A stretch of 64,000 nucleotides of DNA. Origin: Mesorhizobium sp. NZP2298 (GTDB taxonomy: Bacteria > Pseudomonadota > Alphaproteobacteria > Rhizobiales > Rhizobiaceae). The position numbers and the translations under genes are program-made. This document shows, one piece after another, positions 1 to 11,600 of this stretch. The stretch lies in the NCBI RefSeq assembly GCF_013170825.1, contig NZ_CP033365.1:6026001-6090000 (forward strand), read 5' to 3'. The notes under the pieces are model-generated. The model made no database searches. It was not told the origin of the DNA and saw nothing but the letters and a program-made list of their open reading frames with translations. Position 1 is the stretch's first letter. Each line of letters begins with the position of its first letter.

Positions 1-2624
1 AGCTGTGATGATAAGCCAAAGCCGCGCGAGTCCCAAAGCCTCTCTGGGGCATTCATACTGGCTGAATGCTTGAACAGGTTGGCCGCGTATCCCTCCACCT
101 GGATCGCGCCATCGCCGACCTTGATTTCCCCTCCGTCGAAATAGAAAGGCACTGCCTTTTCTCCGCCCAGCCCCTCGGCCGCGCGATCCTTCGAGTATCT
201 GACCTTTTCGAGGAGATACTCGCCCCAACCGTCCATGGCTTCTGGATGAACCTCCACCTTGACCGACCACTCGTAAGGCGCAACAAGACCGCCAACCGCC
301 TGGTTGACATTCTTGCCGACATCAAGCCAGTCGGTGACCTCGGCGTCCTGGGTTCGGGTCAGCGCCATCCGATTGCGACTTGCCTGCCAGCTGTCGGCCA
401 GTTGCCCCGGTTGCAAGGCGGTCGGAAGAGCCGGTGGCTTCGTTGTCGTTACGGGCGGCGAGGCCGCCGAGAGTTTTGGCGGATCCGACCAGGCGAACAG
501 TTCGTCGAGAACCGGCAGGTCGAACCGTAGAATCGCCTTGTCGATCGCGTAGTCGGCGCTTGACCGGAACTCGGTCCCCGACAGCGTGACAAGAACAAGA
601 CGATCGTCGTCCGTTTCGGTCCCGCCATCTTCAGGCTTGGCCAGGAACCGGAACCATTTAGTGTTTGCGGCGGTGAGCTTGGGGAGATACTCGCTTCCTG
701 GATTGGACGAAAGCTGGAAAGTGGGATTGGCACGGGGAAGTATCCGTCGCGGCAAGAGGCCACGCGAAACGGACGGGTCAGGCGCAGACGGCAAGCTGCG
801 GGTCAATGCGAAGTTCGAAATATAGGCGCTGTCGGCTGGCGGCAGCCACGAAAGCGCGGCGTACTCTCCATCAGTCGGAACGGGCACGCCCGTGATCCGC
901 GCAGAGAATACGCCTGTGTCATGGTTCCAATCGAAATCTCCCCTGATGCATGGATCGGCGGGCTCGGCGCCAAACCACAAAGGCAGATCGCGGGTTGAAG
1001 CCGGACCGCCGCGAAGCGTCGGCAATGCTTCGCGGGCATTGGGGCTGCTCTCGGAAACATAAATCATGCCCAGGAGCTGGCCTTTCGGCGTTCCTGCCCG
1101 AAGCTTGATCAGACTGGGCGTGGACGTTCCTGCAGCAGACCAGCCGATCTTGAGTTCGATTGCACTGGCGTCGTCTATGACAACTCCACGATTGGAGTTT
1201 TCGTGGGAGACAAAAATGCGTCCACTCATGGCGGAATCAGGTGCGGCGGCATCGTTCGCAACGGCGCGGAGTGTATGCTGAAGCGACCCTGGCGACGCGA
1301 TCTGCAGCCAACCTTCCTGTACCGGCAGGAAGACATAAGGCACCTCATCTGTCCCCTGGCCGATCGCCCCGCCTTCCTGATAGATGGGCAGCAGCCTTTC
1401 GACGACCGGCCTGAGGGGCGCCGAGAAGCCACAATTCTTGATGTCTGCAAGTGCAGCGGTCCAGCCGGCCTCGTAGTCGTTGTCGAAGGTAATCTCGACG
1501 TCGCCCGGACTTGGCTCCTGTTTCATCGCAATCACGCCCGCGCTTATCGTGAGTTCCACCGTTGGCTTGGCCATGCGCACCCAGGTCACGGTTTTGGCGA
1601 AGATCGTGGCGAGACCTCGCTCATCGCTGCTGATGCCCTCCGTCCTGATGCGCACGTCAATGGCGGATGCGTCGATCCGCATCTCGAAGTCCTGGTCATT
1701 CTTCACCAGGGTCAGAGCCTTGTCGCCCTGCTTCAGACGCCATGAGAGTGGAGGCACCACGGGCCGTTTGTCGTAGCGGATGGCCACAGGCGCCGAGGCC
1801 GAGCTAAGTTCGGCCAGCGCCAGAGCGATGCGCCCCTCGGTCTTGTCGATGTTCTCCTGTTTGTCTGCGGCCACCAGGCGCAGCAGGTATTGCGGTTCCA
1901 GGCCGCGGGCGTCGCATTCGAGCCTGAAGGTTCCCTGGATCAGATCGGTCGAGTTCCCGCCGAAGTCGCGCGTCGGATCCGGTAGCGAACCCTTAAATTC
2001 GATGCCGGTCGGAACAAGACGCGCATCGAGCAGATCCTTTTGAGGCTGAATCACAAGGCCGCCAAAAAGGGTTTTCACGCCCTTCGTGTCGGAATAGGAG
2101 AAGAACGTGCCAAGACCAGCGTTCTTGAGATCGAGCCGGACGTCTGCGATGCCGTCGACCAGGCGCATAGCAGGCAGGCGGACATTGGATCCCTTGTTGG
2201 TCTCTGGCCATGGGTCGGTCGGCACAACCATCAGATCGAAGGCGGCACTCGATTCCTCAAGCCGCCCCAAAATCACCGCCTTCGTGGACCACAGAAAGAG
2301 ACGCCTCGAGCGCACACCCGTGCCGTGGCCCGGGTCATAGGCGAACTGTCGTGATCGTGGATAGGCCCGCAGCAATGTCGGCGGATTCATCGCGGTCTTT
2401 GGGTTTAGAATGTCGCGCGCACTGGCATCGACAAGCAGGCTGCGCAGGCCAAAGCTTTCGTCGACAACCTGGCGGGTGTCGTCTTCATACTCGCGCCAGA
2501 ACGATCGCAATTGTGCGATGTAGAACGGATTTTGGTCGCCACCGGCGATGTTGACCCGAGCCAGATCCCTCTCGCTGTCGGGCGCTGCTTCTGACAGGAA
2601 GTCGTCGATCTTCAGGTCAGCCAT
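1..2624 (-). CDS. Large protein of unknown function, 3' end outside window (partial)
   Basis: An open frame runs from an ATG at 2624 (reading MADLKIDDFLSEAAP) to the window edge without a stop, giving at least 874 residues. A strong Shine-Dalgarno (AGGAGG, 2632-2637) lies inside the end of the giant upstream gene, whose TAA is only 2 bases from this ATG, so the two genes are co-transcribed. No signal peptide or membrane segment is visible. The chain is mostly short alternating beta-like segments with few cysteines. Near residues 700-720 there is a Pro/Thr-rich linker (PPVTTTKPPALPTAL). I do not recognise a family. By context it is a partner of the 3,753-residue protein. The gene is real with high confidence; its function is unknown. 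Confidence 0.85.
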   Translation of the reverse strand, partial: MADLKIDDFLSEAAPDSERDLARVNIAGGDQNPFYIAQLRSFWREYEDDTRQVVDESFGLRSLLVDASARDILNPKTAMNPPTLLRAYPRSRQFAYDPGHGTGVRSRRLFLWSTKAVILGRLEESSAAFDLMVVPTDPWPETNKGSNVRLPAMRLVDGIADVRLDLKNAGLGTFFSYSDTKGVKTLFGGLVIQPQKDLLDARLVPTGIEFKGSLPDPTRDFGGNSTDLIQGTFRLECDARGLEPQYLLRLVAADKQENIDKTEGRIALALAELSSASAPVAIRYDKRPVVPPLSWRLKQGDKALTLVKNDQDFEMRIDASAIDVRIRTEGISSDERGLATIFAKTVTWVRMAKPTVELTISAGVIAMKQEPSPGDVEITFDNDYEAGWTAALADIKNCGFSAPLRPVVERLLPIYQEGGAIGQGTDEVPYVFLPVQEGWLQIASPGSLQHTLRAVANDAAAPDSAMSGRIFVSHENSNRGVVIDDASAIELKIGWSAAGTSTPSLIKLRAGTPKGQLLGMIYVSESSPNAREALPTLRGGPASTRDLPLWFGAEPADPCIRGDFDWNHDTGVFSARITGVPVPTDGEYAALSWLPPADSAYISNFALTRSLPSAPDPSVSRGLLPRRILPRANPTFQLSSNPGSEYLPKLTAANTKWFRFLAKPEDGGTETDDDRLVLVTLSGTEFRSSADYAIDKAILRFDLPVLDELFAWSDPPKLSAASPPVTTTKPPALPTALQPGQLADSWQASRNRMALTRTQDAEVTDWLDVGKNVNQAVGGLVAPYEWSVKVEVHPEAMDGWGEYLLEKVRYSKDRAAEGLGGEKAVPFYFDGGEIKVGDGAIQVEGYAANLFKHSASMNAPERLWDSRGFGLSSQ

Positions 2625-2626
2625 GT

Positions 2627-5600
2627 TTAGGCCTCCTTGCGGGAAACAAAGGCGTCGCTCTGCAGCACCGTGGCGCTCTTCGACGCGGCCACGGCCGGTT
2701 GACGGCCGGCGCCAAAGAGCTGCTGCTCTGCGAGATCGTAGACCTTGTCGCGAAGTTCGGAGGCCTTGCCACCGCCATCGACAAACGCCTTCAGTTCCAT
2801 GTCGGTGGGCGGCCTGCGCAGAACGAGCAGATCGAGCATGCCGGGAACCGGATCAACGCCAGCGATGGATTTCAAAGCTGCAGCGACATTTGCGTCTTCC
2901 AACGCCTCAGGCGGCAGCGGCAGCATGAGAACGCCCTGTTGTGGAAGTGCCTGCTGCGCTGCCGCTCCTGCCAGCGCAAGCGCCTCCGGGCAATCCGCGC
3001 GTGCCTCGAGGGCATCAACCAGGTTCTTCCACTGCGTGGCTGTCGGCAAGGTTTTCCATTCCACGGGCAAGGTCTGCAGTCCGGCGACGGCTGGACTGGT
3101 TCCCGCTATGGGCGGCGGCAGCATTTTCAGGGCTTCTTGCAGGGCCTTTGCCAGGTCGTTATCGACCGGCAGGGTGACTGGCGCCGGTTCTCGCGCCAGA
3201 CGGACCGGGACCGCAATGCGCCAGATTATTTTGTCTTTCCCGATCGGGACAGGCGTTGCGGTGTAGACCGGGGTCGGGGCAACTGGATTGCCCTTCTCAT
3301 CGAAGCCGAGAGCGGGCGTAAACCGTACTCCGGACTGTTGCAGCAGATAGAGGTCGTCCGCCGTCGTCTCAATTGGCGGATTTGGCAGCACATCGATCTC
3401 GGAGGTGCGCGCCAGCACTTCCTTGCTGCCGGTGTCGCTGGAGACGACCCGGAACGATGTCTCGACCGAAATCCGGTAACTGACCGATGGCTCGGGAAGG
3501 TGTGCGACGGCCTTGAACGCCGTTGACCATAAGGTGCCATCCTTGCCGAACCAGGTCTCAGCCTCAGCATCCGCCATGCAGTCGACGAATCGGATCGCGG
3601 CAAGGTCGAAGGTGATGATCGTCACTTCACCGATGCGCTTGCCCGGGTATTTCTCCGGGTCTGGCGGCGGCTCGGTCGGCCTGCGGCTTACGCTGTAGCG
3701 ATGCTGCTTGGACAGCTCTCGATATTTGTAGCCTTTCGCGTCATACGGCCAGCCCAGCTTGAAGAACCCTTCTTCGAACGTCGTTGCCACCTGTTCGGAC
3801 ACGACCACGCCGGCCGTCGCGTGGACAAGCGCGTGCACCCTGAAGAAGTAAGGCAGGTTCATCGCGCTGATCATTGTCGATCCGAGCCAGGCATCGGGAA
3901 CGCGTTTCCTGAGGTCCGTCAGACGCTCATCGGCGCTATAGCGTGTGATCGCCAGGCTGCTGGTGTCGATTGGCCCGTCGAGCGTGCCGAGTTGATCCAT
4001 CGGCTGCAGTGTCAGAGCGTACTTGCTCTCCAATGACGTCAACCAGGGCATGTTGGCGAACTCGCGCCAGAACCCGACAGAGATATCGAGAGGCGCAAGC
4101 AGAGCGGCATTGCGCCGGTTGGCCTCCGCCAACACGACATCTGAACTGTGGGCGATGACCAGTTCCATTCGACCTGGCACTTTTTCGCCGGGCTGACGCG
4201 TGACCGACGACAGTATGACAGGTTTCTCAAGTGGCTCCGTCCGTGGCAGCGTTACGTCAACGAAGTAAGTCCTGCCCACGGCCTCGGCCGCAACGTCTGA
4301 AAGCGCCCCCTTAAGATCGGTCGGACCAGTCCATGCGAACTTCTTTTTTCCGGTGACGTCGAGTTTGTCAGGCGCCGCGCATGCCCATGCCTCGTAGCGG
4401 CCATATGGACGTATGGCGTACTTGCGCCGGGCACCCCTGCGGTCAGCATCGACCATGGTAACGGAGACCGTTCCACTCGCACCAGGCGCACGCCGCCACT
4501 GGCCTGGATCCGCAACTGTGCCCAGGGACAGGAAGACCGAAAGCGGCTGGGCCGGCTTGATTTCGCTCGAGGCCGCTTTGCCCCAGGCCGGAGCGCAATG
4601 ATCGAGGAAGCGGCCCCAGAAGGCGACAAACCGATTGGCAATATCCGACCGCAACCGACGTGCGTCGGTTTCGTCCTCGCCGGCACTGACAGGGAAAATG
4701 AGCGGCGCAAAGCGGCGGCCGGCATAGTATGCGAGCCGATCAACCGCTTGATGAACTGCTATACTGCTCCCGGTGCCCGAGAACAGCGCATCTCCCCAAT
4801 CCGCCGCGATCAGGCGCTCAAACCGCCCGAAGCAGAACTCCTCTCCCGGAACGTCGGACCCTTCGAGGGCATTGAAAACCGCCGGCTGCACGATCTTTTT
4901 CCATGGTTCGTCCGTTCCGACAGTGGCGCCTTTCGGCGGCAGGATGACCAGCAGGGGCGCGTCGGGACCTGGCGGGGCGATCCTGATCTCACGCACGATT
5001 GCGATCAGCCGCATACCGGTTTCAAGCCAGTCGATGGCTTTGGCGGGCTCATGGAACTCGACGTAAGGCGCATCCTCGCTCAGCCGCATTGGCTTCTGCG
5101 TCGTGACTGTGCGCACGACACTGAGAACATCGTAGCGCACCTTGTCGAATGTTTTGTCCATCTGGGTGATGCGCCAGGGCTCGCTGGCGATTGGCTGGTT
5201 CGCGTCGATTACCAGCGCGTAGTACGCGACAGCCAGGGCCTGCAAGGCGGCCTTTTCGTCGACACCGGCGATTGGCAAAAGCCGGTCGGGACGCGGCCGC
5301 AGCGCGATCTGCGCAACTGCCAGCATCTGGTCGCGAACTTGGTCGGCCTCGGCGCTGGACACGCCCAAATCGCCGCCGTCGAACCACTCAAGTTTCACGT
5401 TGCCCCAGGGCTGCGTCAAAAGATCGAAAAATGGCTGCCCGTTGTCGCGAGCTCCTTCGTCGCCGTAGCGTTCCAGCGCGCGCTCGAACGCCAGTTGGAC
5501 GCACTTCTCGAGCCCGGCACCGAAGCGGACATAGTCGCCCGTGTCGGTGTCGTAGAGCCGGAATCCTGCGGCGAGGCCCAAGGTACGCAGGGCACCCCAG

Positions 5601-8600
5601 CCACAAGGATCGCGTCCCGGGGGCACCTCATCTAGGTACGCGAGGAAATCCTTGGAGTTGAGTTTTGGGTTGGTGTCCGGCGCCACGGCGAAGCGGCGAT
5701 AGGTTTTGCCGTCAGCATTCTTCAGACCGTTGTCGTCCTGGCTATCGTATTGAAGGAAGGCAAGCGCATCCGCCAGGATGGGATGCATGGCCGGCATCGG
5801 GTCGAAACTGTGTTCCTGGCTTGCAACGACCAGCACTTGCTTATCGCGACCGATGCGCAGTGCCTCGATGAGAACACCAATAGACGCCATGAAATCCGGC
5901 TGGCTTATTCTCAACCGCAGAACCTCCGCTTCGCGGTTGACGGCTAGCGTTGGATCGTCGCCCGGAGCGAGTCTTAGGTTTTGCAGAAGGCGCCGCAGCT
6001 TGGGCACGGACATCCCCTCCGCCAGCTTATAAGACACGCTCCAGCCGCGCGGGTCGCGCGACTCCGCGGGCGCGTCGGCCTGGTATTCGTCCCAGCCGAT
6101 TGCGTCCTGCGCCGCACTGCGGACCGATATCGTCCAGCCATCAAGCACTGGCGTCTTGCCGTCGGCGGCCAGCCATGCCGGGATCGATACCCGGATCGCA
6201 TCCGGTTTGCCGCCGGCAAACAGTGCTGCAATCAGCCCTTCGTCAGGATCGGGTATGATTGAGCGCCGGATGGCCGGTTGCGGGAATATCGCCGTTGTAT
6301 CTGCGTCCGAATACCAGCCGGCTTTGGGCAGGCCGCTGGCGCCCTGCATCTTGTTACCGTTGACCAGGCGCAGGGTCTCGCTCGGGTAGGCACTCTCGAT
6401 ACGCCCGAGATCGCCAAAGCCGGAGGGATCAAGCCCATCCATCTCCGCTGGAAGCAGTGCCACGCGACCCATGGGCCGGGCGGCCGAGACCACGTCTTCG
6501 ACGACCTTTTCATCTCGTCCCGGCAATGCGTCGGGATCGACGCAGAACAGGTCGAAGCCGCCGATCGTGCGGTTGTCGACATCGGCGGCGCTGGTGGTCA
6601 ACGCAAGCGATGTCGGGTTAGCGTTCCACTCCAGGCGCGCGGCGGTGCGACGCGCTGCGTCGGGCACGCTTGCATACCCAACCTTGTCGATCGTCGATCT
6701 GACGCCGGGATGGATAACAATCAGTCGGCCGCTCTCAGCCCTCATGTCGGTGCGCTGGAGGGCCTTGAACTCGTAGTGGACCGGCTGTTCAAGAACCTCC
6801 ACGACTGAACTGATGGCTGTCGTCCCATTGGCCTTGCTGATCGCAATATTGAAGGCGGCAGTTCTCCACTCGCCGCGCCCAGTGGGATCGACAGAGATCT
6901 TTTTCGTTTCGAGCGGGTGCCAAGGAACGGAGGCCAGGAAAAGCCTGTAGCCCAGGCGTTCAGGGGCCTGCTCATTGAGGGCATCCAGGGCCTTGGCGAG
7001 ATCGCCAAGCGACGATTTCTTGTCGACCTTCTTCGGCAATTCGGTCTTGCCGTCAGAAGCATCATAGGCGGTCACCGCATAGTAGCGGATTTCCGACGTG
7101 TCGCTCCCGTCCTCAAGATACTCCGCAACAAGCGCATAATCGTCGTTGGCCTCGACCTTTGTCATCTGCAGATAGAATTGGTGGATGTCCACTGAACTGA
7201 GCCGGTCGATGGCATCCTGGTCGGGCCGCCGCCTGGCCTCATCGATAGCATCCGCCCCGTAACCGCCGGACGGCGCAATCGGCTGCGGTGCGATGCGCAG
7301 GAGATAGACGACCTCATCGGGCCATTGCGGACCCAGCACGATCTGTTGGCCCTGCTTTTGCGGCTTCATGCCCGGCATGAGCAGGAAGCGAAGTTTCGCC
7401 GGGGAGGCGGCAACAGCTCCGCCGGGCGCCGCGATATGGCTTGGCATGGCTGGATAGGAGATTTGAAGCGTCACTTCGCTCGGCGAGATCAGCGCTGTCT
7501 CAACCAGTCCGAAGCCATCGACGACATAAGCCAGCCCGAAGTCCGACGTGCCCGCATTGTCGACCGGTACGATCTCGTAAAGGAGGTTTATGACGCTCTT
7601 CACGTCGACGTCCTTGACCCCCAGAAATTCGGGTCCCCACTCAACGGTCGTCGCCTCGCCGAGCAGCATCTTTCGCAGCAGATCCGGAATTGTTTCGGCC
7701 GTGCTTGCGGCCGAGCCGTCGTCCTGCTTGCGCAAACTGTCGACAAACTGAAAGTCGGGACGCAGGAAGCTGACTGCGGTTGTCGTCTTGCCACTTTCAT
7801 CCATGCCGATCTGATACTTGAGGGCAGATCCGGCCTTGACCAGGAAATCGGCGCGGTACTCCTTGCCTGGGATGCCGCGCACCGTGCGTCGGATGCGATA
7901 ATGCTTGAGATGGAATTCCGGATCGTCATAGGCGCCCTGCGAGGCGCCCCAGGCCGGCTCCAGGTCCCAGTTAAGCTTAATGCCCTGGGCATCAATCGTG
8001 TTTCTCGGCGTGAATTTCGGCTGCGCCTCGCGGAACATGCGGGCCGGCGGATTGAACAGAGCGACGGCGCCGTTGCGGTCGTATTCGCCGCTGGCGACGA
8101 CATCGCTCTTGAGGATGACGAACCGTGCCGGCGGCGGTGTGAGGGCTGCGTCGTCGATGTCAAACAGGATGTCGAGCGCGGAACGATTGACGATGAAAGT
8201 CAGGCCAAAGTCGCGGGCATCTATCTGCGAAAGCCGGTCCGGCCAGACGCCATGCGAGTCCGCGCCGGTTGCAGCGAGCGAGGCGGCCGTCTCTGTCACG
8301 GAAGACAGCACTGCGGAGCGAGTATCTTCGATCTCAGCTTCGCGCCTTTGGTCTCCAGAAAGGTTGGAACGGCTGCGTCCCGCCCGGTCCAGCTGGCTGG
8401 CGGAAGCCCTGGCGTCGGGATCTATGGCGGTCATCGACACGTCAACGCTGCGGACCGAGGGTTCGGTCAGGTCACCGCCAGAGCCGGTCTCGTCCGGCTT
8501 GCCGGTAAACAGTGACTGCAGCATTTTTCCGAGCCGAAGCTCTTGGCCGTCCTGGCGCGCCACAAGCGCGTCGAGCAGCATATAGCTGGTGTCCGCGCCA

Positions 8601-11600
8601 TTGGGTGCGATATCGACCCTGGTGAGGCTGCTCTTGACTGGAATGTGCCCGAGATAAGGCTTTCCCTTGGATGTTGGAATATCGCCGGCAAAGATCAGTC
8701 TGTGACCTGGGGCGGTGAAGTCTTCGACCACAGGTGCTTTTGGCGAGGCGTAGAATGTCGCGCGCGCCGTTTCGCGCGCCTTCTCTTCCGGCGTTGCGGC
8801 CTCCGGCTCAGGGCCGATCTTGGTGTGGTCACGCGGCAGAAGCTGCATCACGAACCATTCGCCGTCGTCATCGCTATAGCTTGCAAGATCAGCGTAGAAG
8901 AGCGGCGCGCGGGTCGGATAGAGCATTGCCCAGAAGTCGGAAGGACCGATCGGCCTGCCCTTGACGATCTCGTCTTGAGCGACCGGCGGCAGTGGCTCTG
9001 CGCCAATCTGATCTTCGACGGCGCTGTCGCCCTGTGCCGCGGTCTCGCCGCGGGGCGGATCTGGTTGCGGGTTCTTTTCAATCCTTTGTCCGTCCTGCGC
9101 CTTGTCGGGAATGGGCGCGGCCAGCCCCATGTCCATGAAGCGGGCTACCTTGGCTCTGGCGATCGCCAGTTTGTCATTGTTGAAGGACAGCGCGATACGC
9201 ACCGAGAGCGAGCGGCCGAAGGCGCGCACGCCGACGGAAACGTCCGCCCGGCCGCCAAGCAAGGACGGCCCGATCACCGCCTCCAACGCGATTGAGACGG
9301 CAAGAGTGAGTGAAAAGCTCGCCGAAAGGGTGACGCGCCCGCCAAAGACCGAGAAACTCAGCCAGACCTCGACGCTGACGCCGACCGAAACGTCGATGCG
9401 CATGTAGCCGTAGTAGAATGAATCGCCGACATCCTTCAGCGACAGGTAAGAAAGCACGCGCGCCTCGATGGCAAAGTTGGCGCGCGCCACCGCAGCAGCG
9501 CCAAGGCTGCTGCCGCCAACCCTGCCCTCCAGATAGACGGAACCTTGCGCCTTGAAGGCGATGCCGTTCAGCACAGACAGATCCTCGATGCGGTGGATCA
9601 GCCCGCCCTTAAGGTCGAGGTAGAACTTGTCGTTCGGGGCGCCAAGCGTGAAACCAAGCTCGTAGGGCCAACCGAGTTCGACGTGGAACAGGCCGGGTCT
9701 GATATAAAGCGTGGCCGAGAACTTCGTCGCCCTGATCGCCTTGACCAGTTGTTCAGGCAATTTCGGATGCTCGCCGACATATCCGGATCCGTCGGCGATG
9801 AAGCGGCCAAGGAACTCCTTGCGCGGCACCGAGAAATAGAGATAGCCGCGCATGGTGGGCATAGACTTCCAGCTCTCGTTGAGGCCGGAGGAAACCCAGT
9901 CGTTGTAATTGACGCTCAACCAGGCGCGCAGATTGATGAGGAAGGTGAAGTCCGTGCGAAAGGCGGCAACGATGTCGAACAACAGCGGATTGGGCAGGTT
10001 GGCTTCTTCTTTCGGCCTGTACTCCGCCGTTCCCTGCGTAGCCGCTGAGAGCGCGAACATGCCGCGCAACGCAAGCGTCAGGTCGTCATTTTCATAGGTG
10101 GGCTGCCAGGCCTTGAAGGTCGCCAGGTTGCCTTGATATTTCGAAACATCGTCGAGCACCTTGGTCAGCTGTTGCGGCGACGTGGCCGCCTCGGCCTGCG
10201 CAATGCCGGCGAGCGTGTATTTGTATCCGAAGCCGAAACCGAACTCGCGCAGATAGATCTGGCCGACGGGCGTGTCGATCGGCTCGGCGAGTTTCTCCTC
10301 CTGCCCGTAAATGAAGAAGGAATATTTCGGCGTCGAAGACGGATCGTTCTTTTTGCGCAGCTCGAGAAAGCCCATGGCGCCCGACATCGAAGCCCAGCCG
10401 TCAATGTCGAGTTTGCCCGACGCCAGGAACCCTTGCGCCGTGACATCCTTCGGCAGCACGCCTGGATCGTAAAGGTCAGGCATGGAGCCGTCGACGGCGA
10501 TCGCGGTCGCCTCGACATTGACCGCGCCGGTCTTGAGCCCGACGGTCAGCCCGTCGAAGCGCACCCGCGGCATCGCGGAGCCCTCTAGCGGCAGACCGAT
10601 CAACATTGAATGAAACTCTAGGCCCAGACCGTCTTTGTCGAACGGCGATAACCTGGCCTGGCCCGAAACCGAAATGCCCGGCGCACCGTCGAATTTCGGG
10701 ATGGCGGGATGATAGCCGAAGCCACGCAGTTCAAAGTCGAAGACGTCGAAGAGCGATATCTTCTTTGGCGGATCCACCTTCACCTGGAAGGAGATGGCAC
10801 TCATCAGCACCCGCGGGTCGGCCGCCAGCGGCGCCTTGTCGAGCTTTATGGTGATGTCCTTGAAGTTCTTGAGAAGCCCGGTCGTATATTCCGAGCTGCC
10901 GGGCTTGAAGACAGCGGAGCCGGTTAAGAGGAAGTAGAAATGGTAGCTGCCGGCATTGACGAAGTCGAAGCCCAGCTCGGTGATTGTCAGTTCGAAGCGG
11001 GTTGCGTTGCAGCGGATCGGGTCACCGGCCTTATCCAGCCTGGCGGTCGCCCCCTTGACGATGACGTTGCCATCGCCGCCAGCGCCGAGCTGAAGGGCAA
11101 CAGTCGCGTTGGCTTCGCCCACGAGAGCCTGCGGCAACTGACCGGCGCCGGTCAGCGCACCGCCACCAAATTTCGATCCCTTGATCGTCACCTGGCCGGA
11201 TGTGAAGCGGAAAGGCATATCGACACCGCCGAGCCTGACAGGCTCGGGCAGGATCGCCGCCTCCAGATCGAAGCCGGAACGCCCGACCCGAAATGTCGAG
11301 ACGTCGAACTGCAGGCCTTTGCCCGCGCTCGACACCTTGCCATAGGAAAGCAGCGCGTTGGCTTCATCAGCAAGGCCAAGGCTTTCTCCACCCCGTGACA
11401 GATCGAGGTAGAATTGTTTGTAGATATCCTTCTTCGGATCTTTCGGCGAGACTGTGAGGTCCAGTCCCAAGGGATGGTAGCTTACCGTCGGCTGATCCTT
11501 CTTGCTGTTGATGTAGATCTTGTCGCCGCCGGTGATCCGCATCGACAAATCGCGCAGCGAGGCTGAGACGACCAGGACCGTCTGCGGCGCGAAACTATCG

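Noticed and set aside
4598..8515. Long plus-strand frames (345 and 396 codons) inside the giant gene
   Set aside because: Composition is that of antisense shadows (Arg/Gln/His-rich), and the minus strand is continuously open across them.
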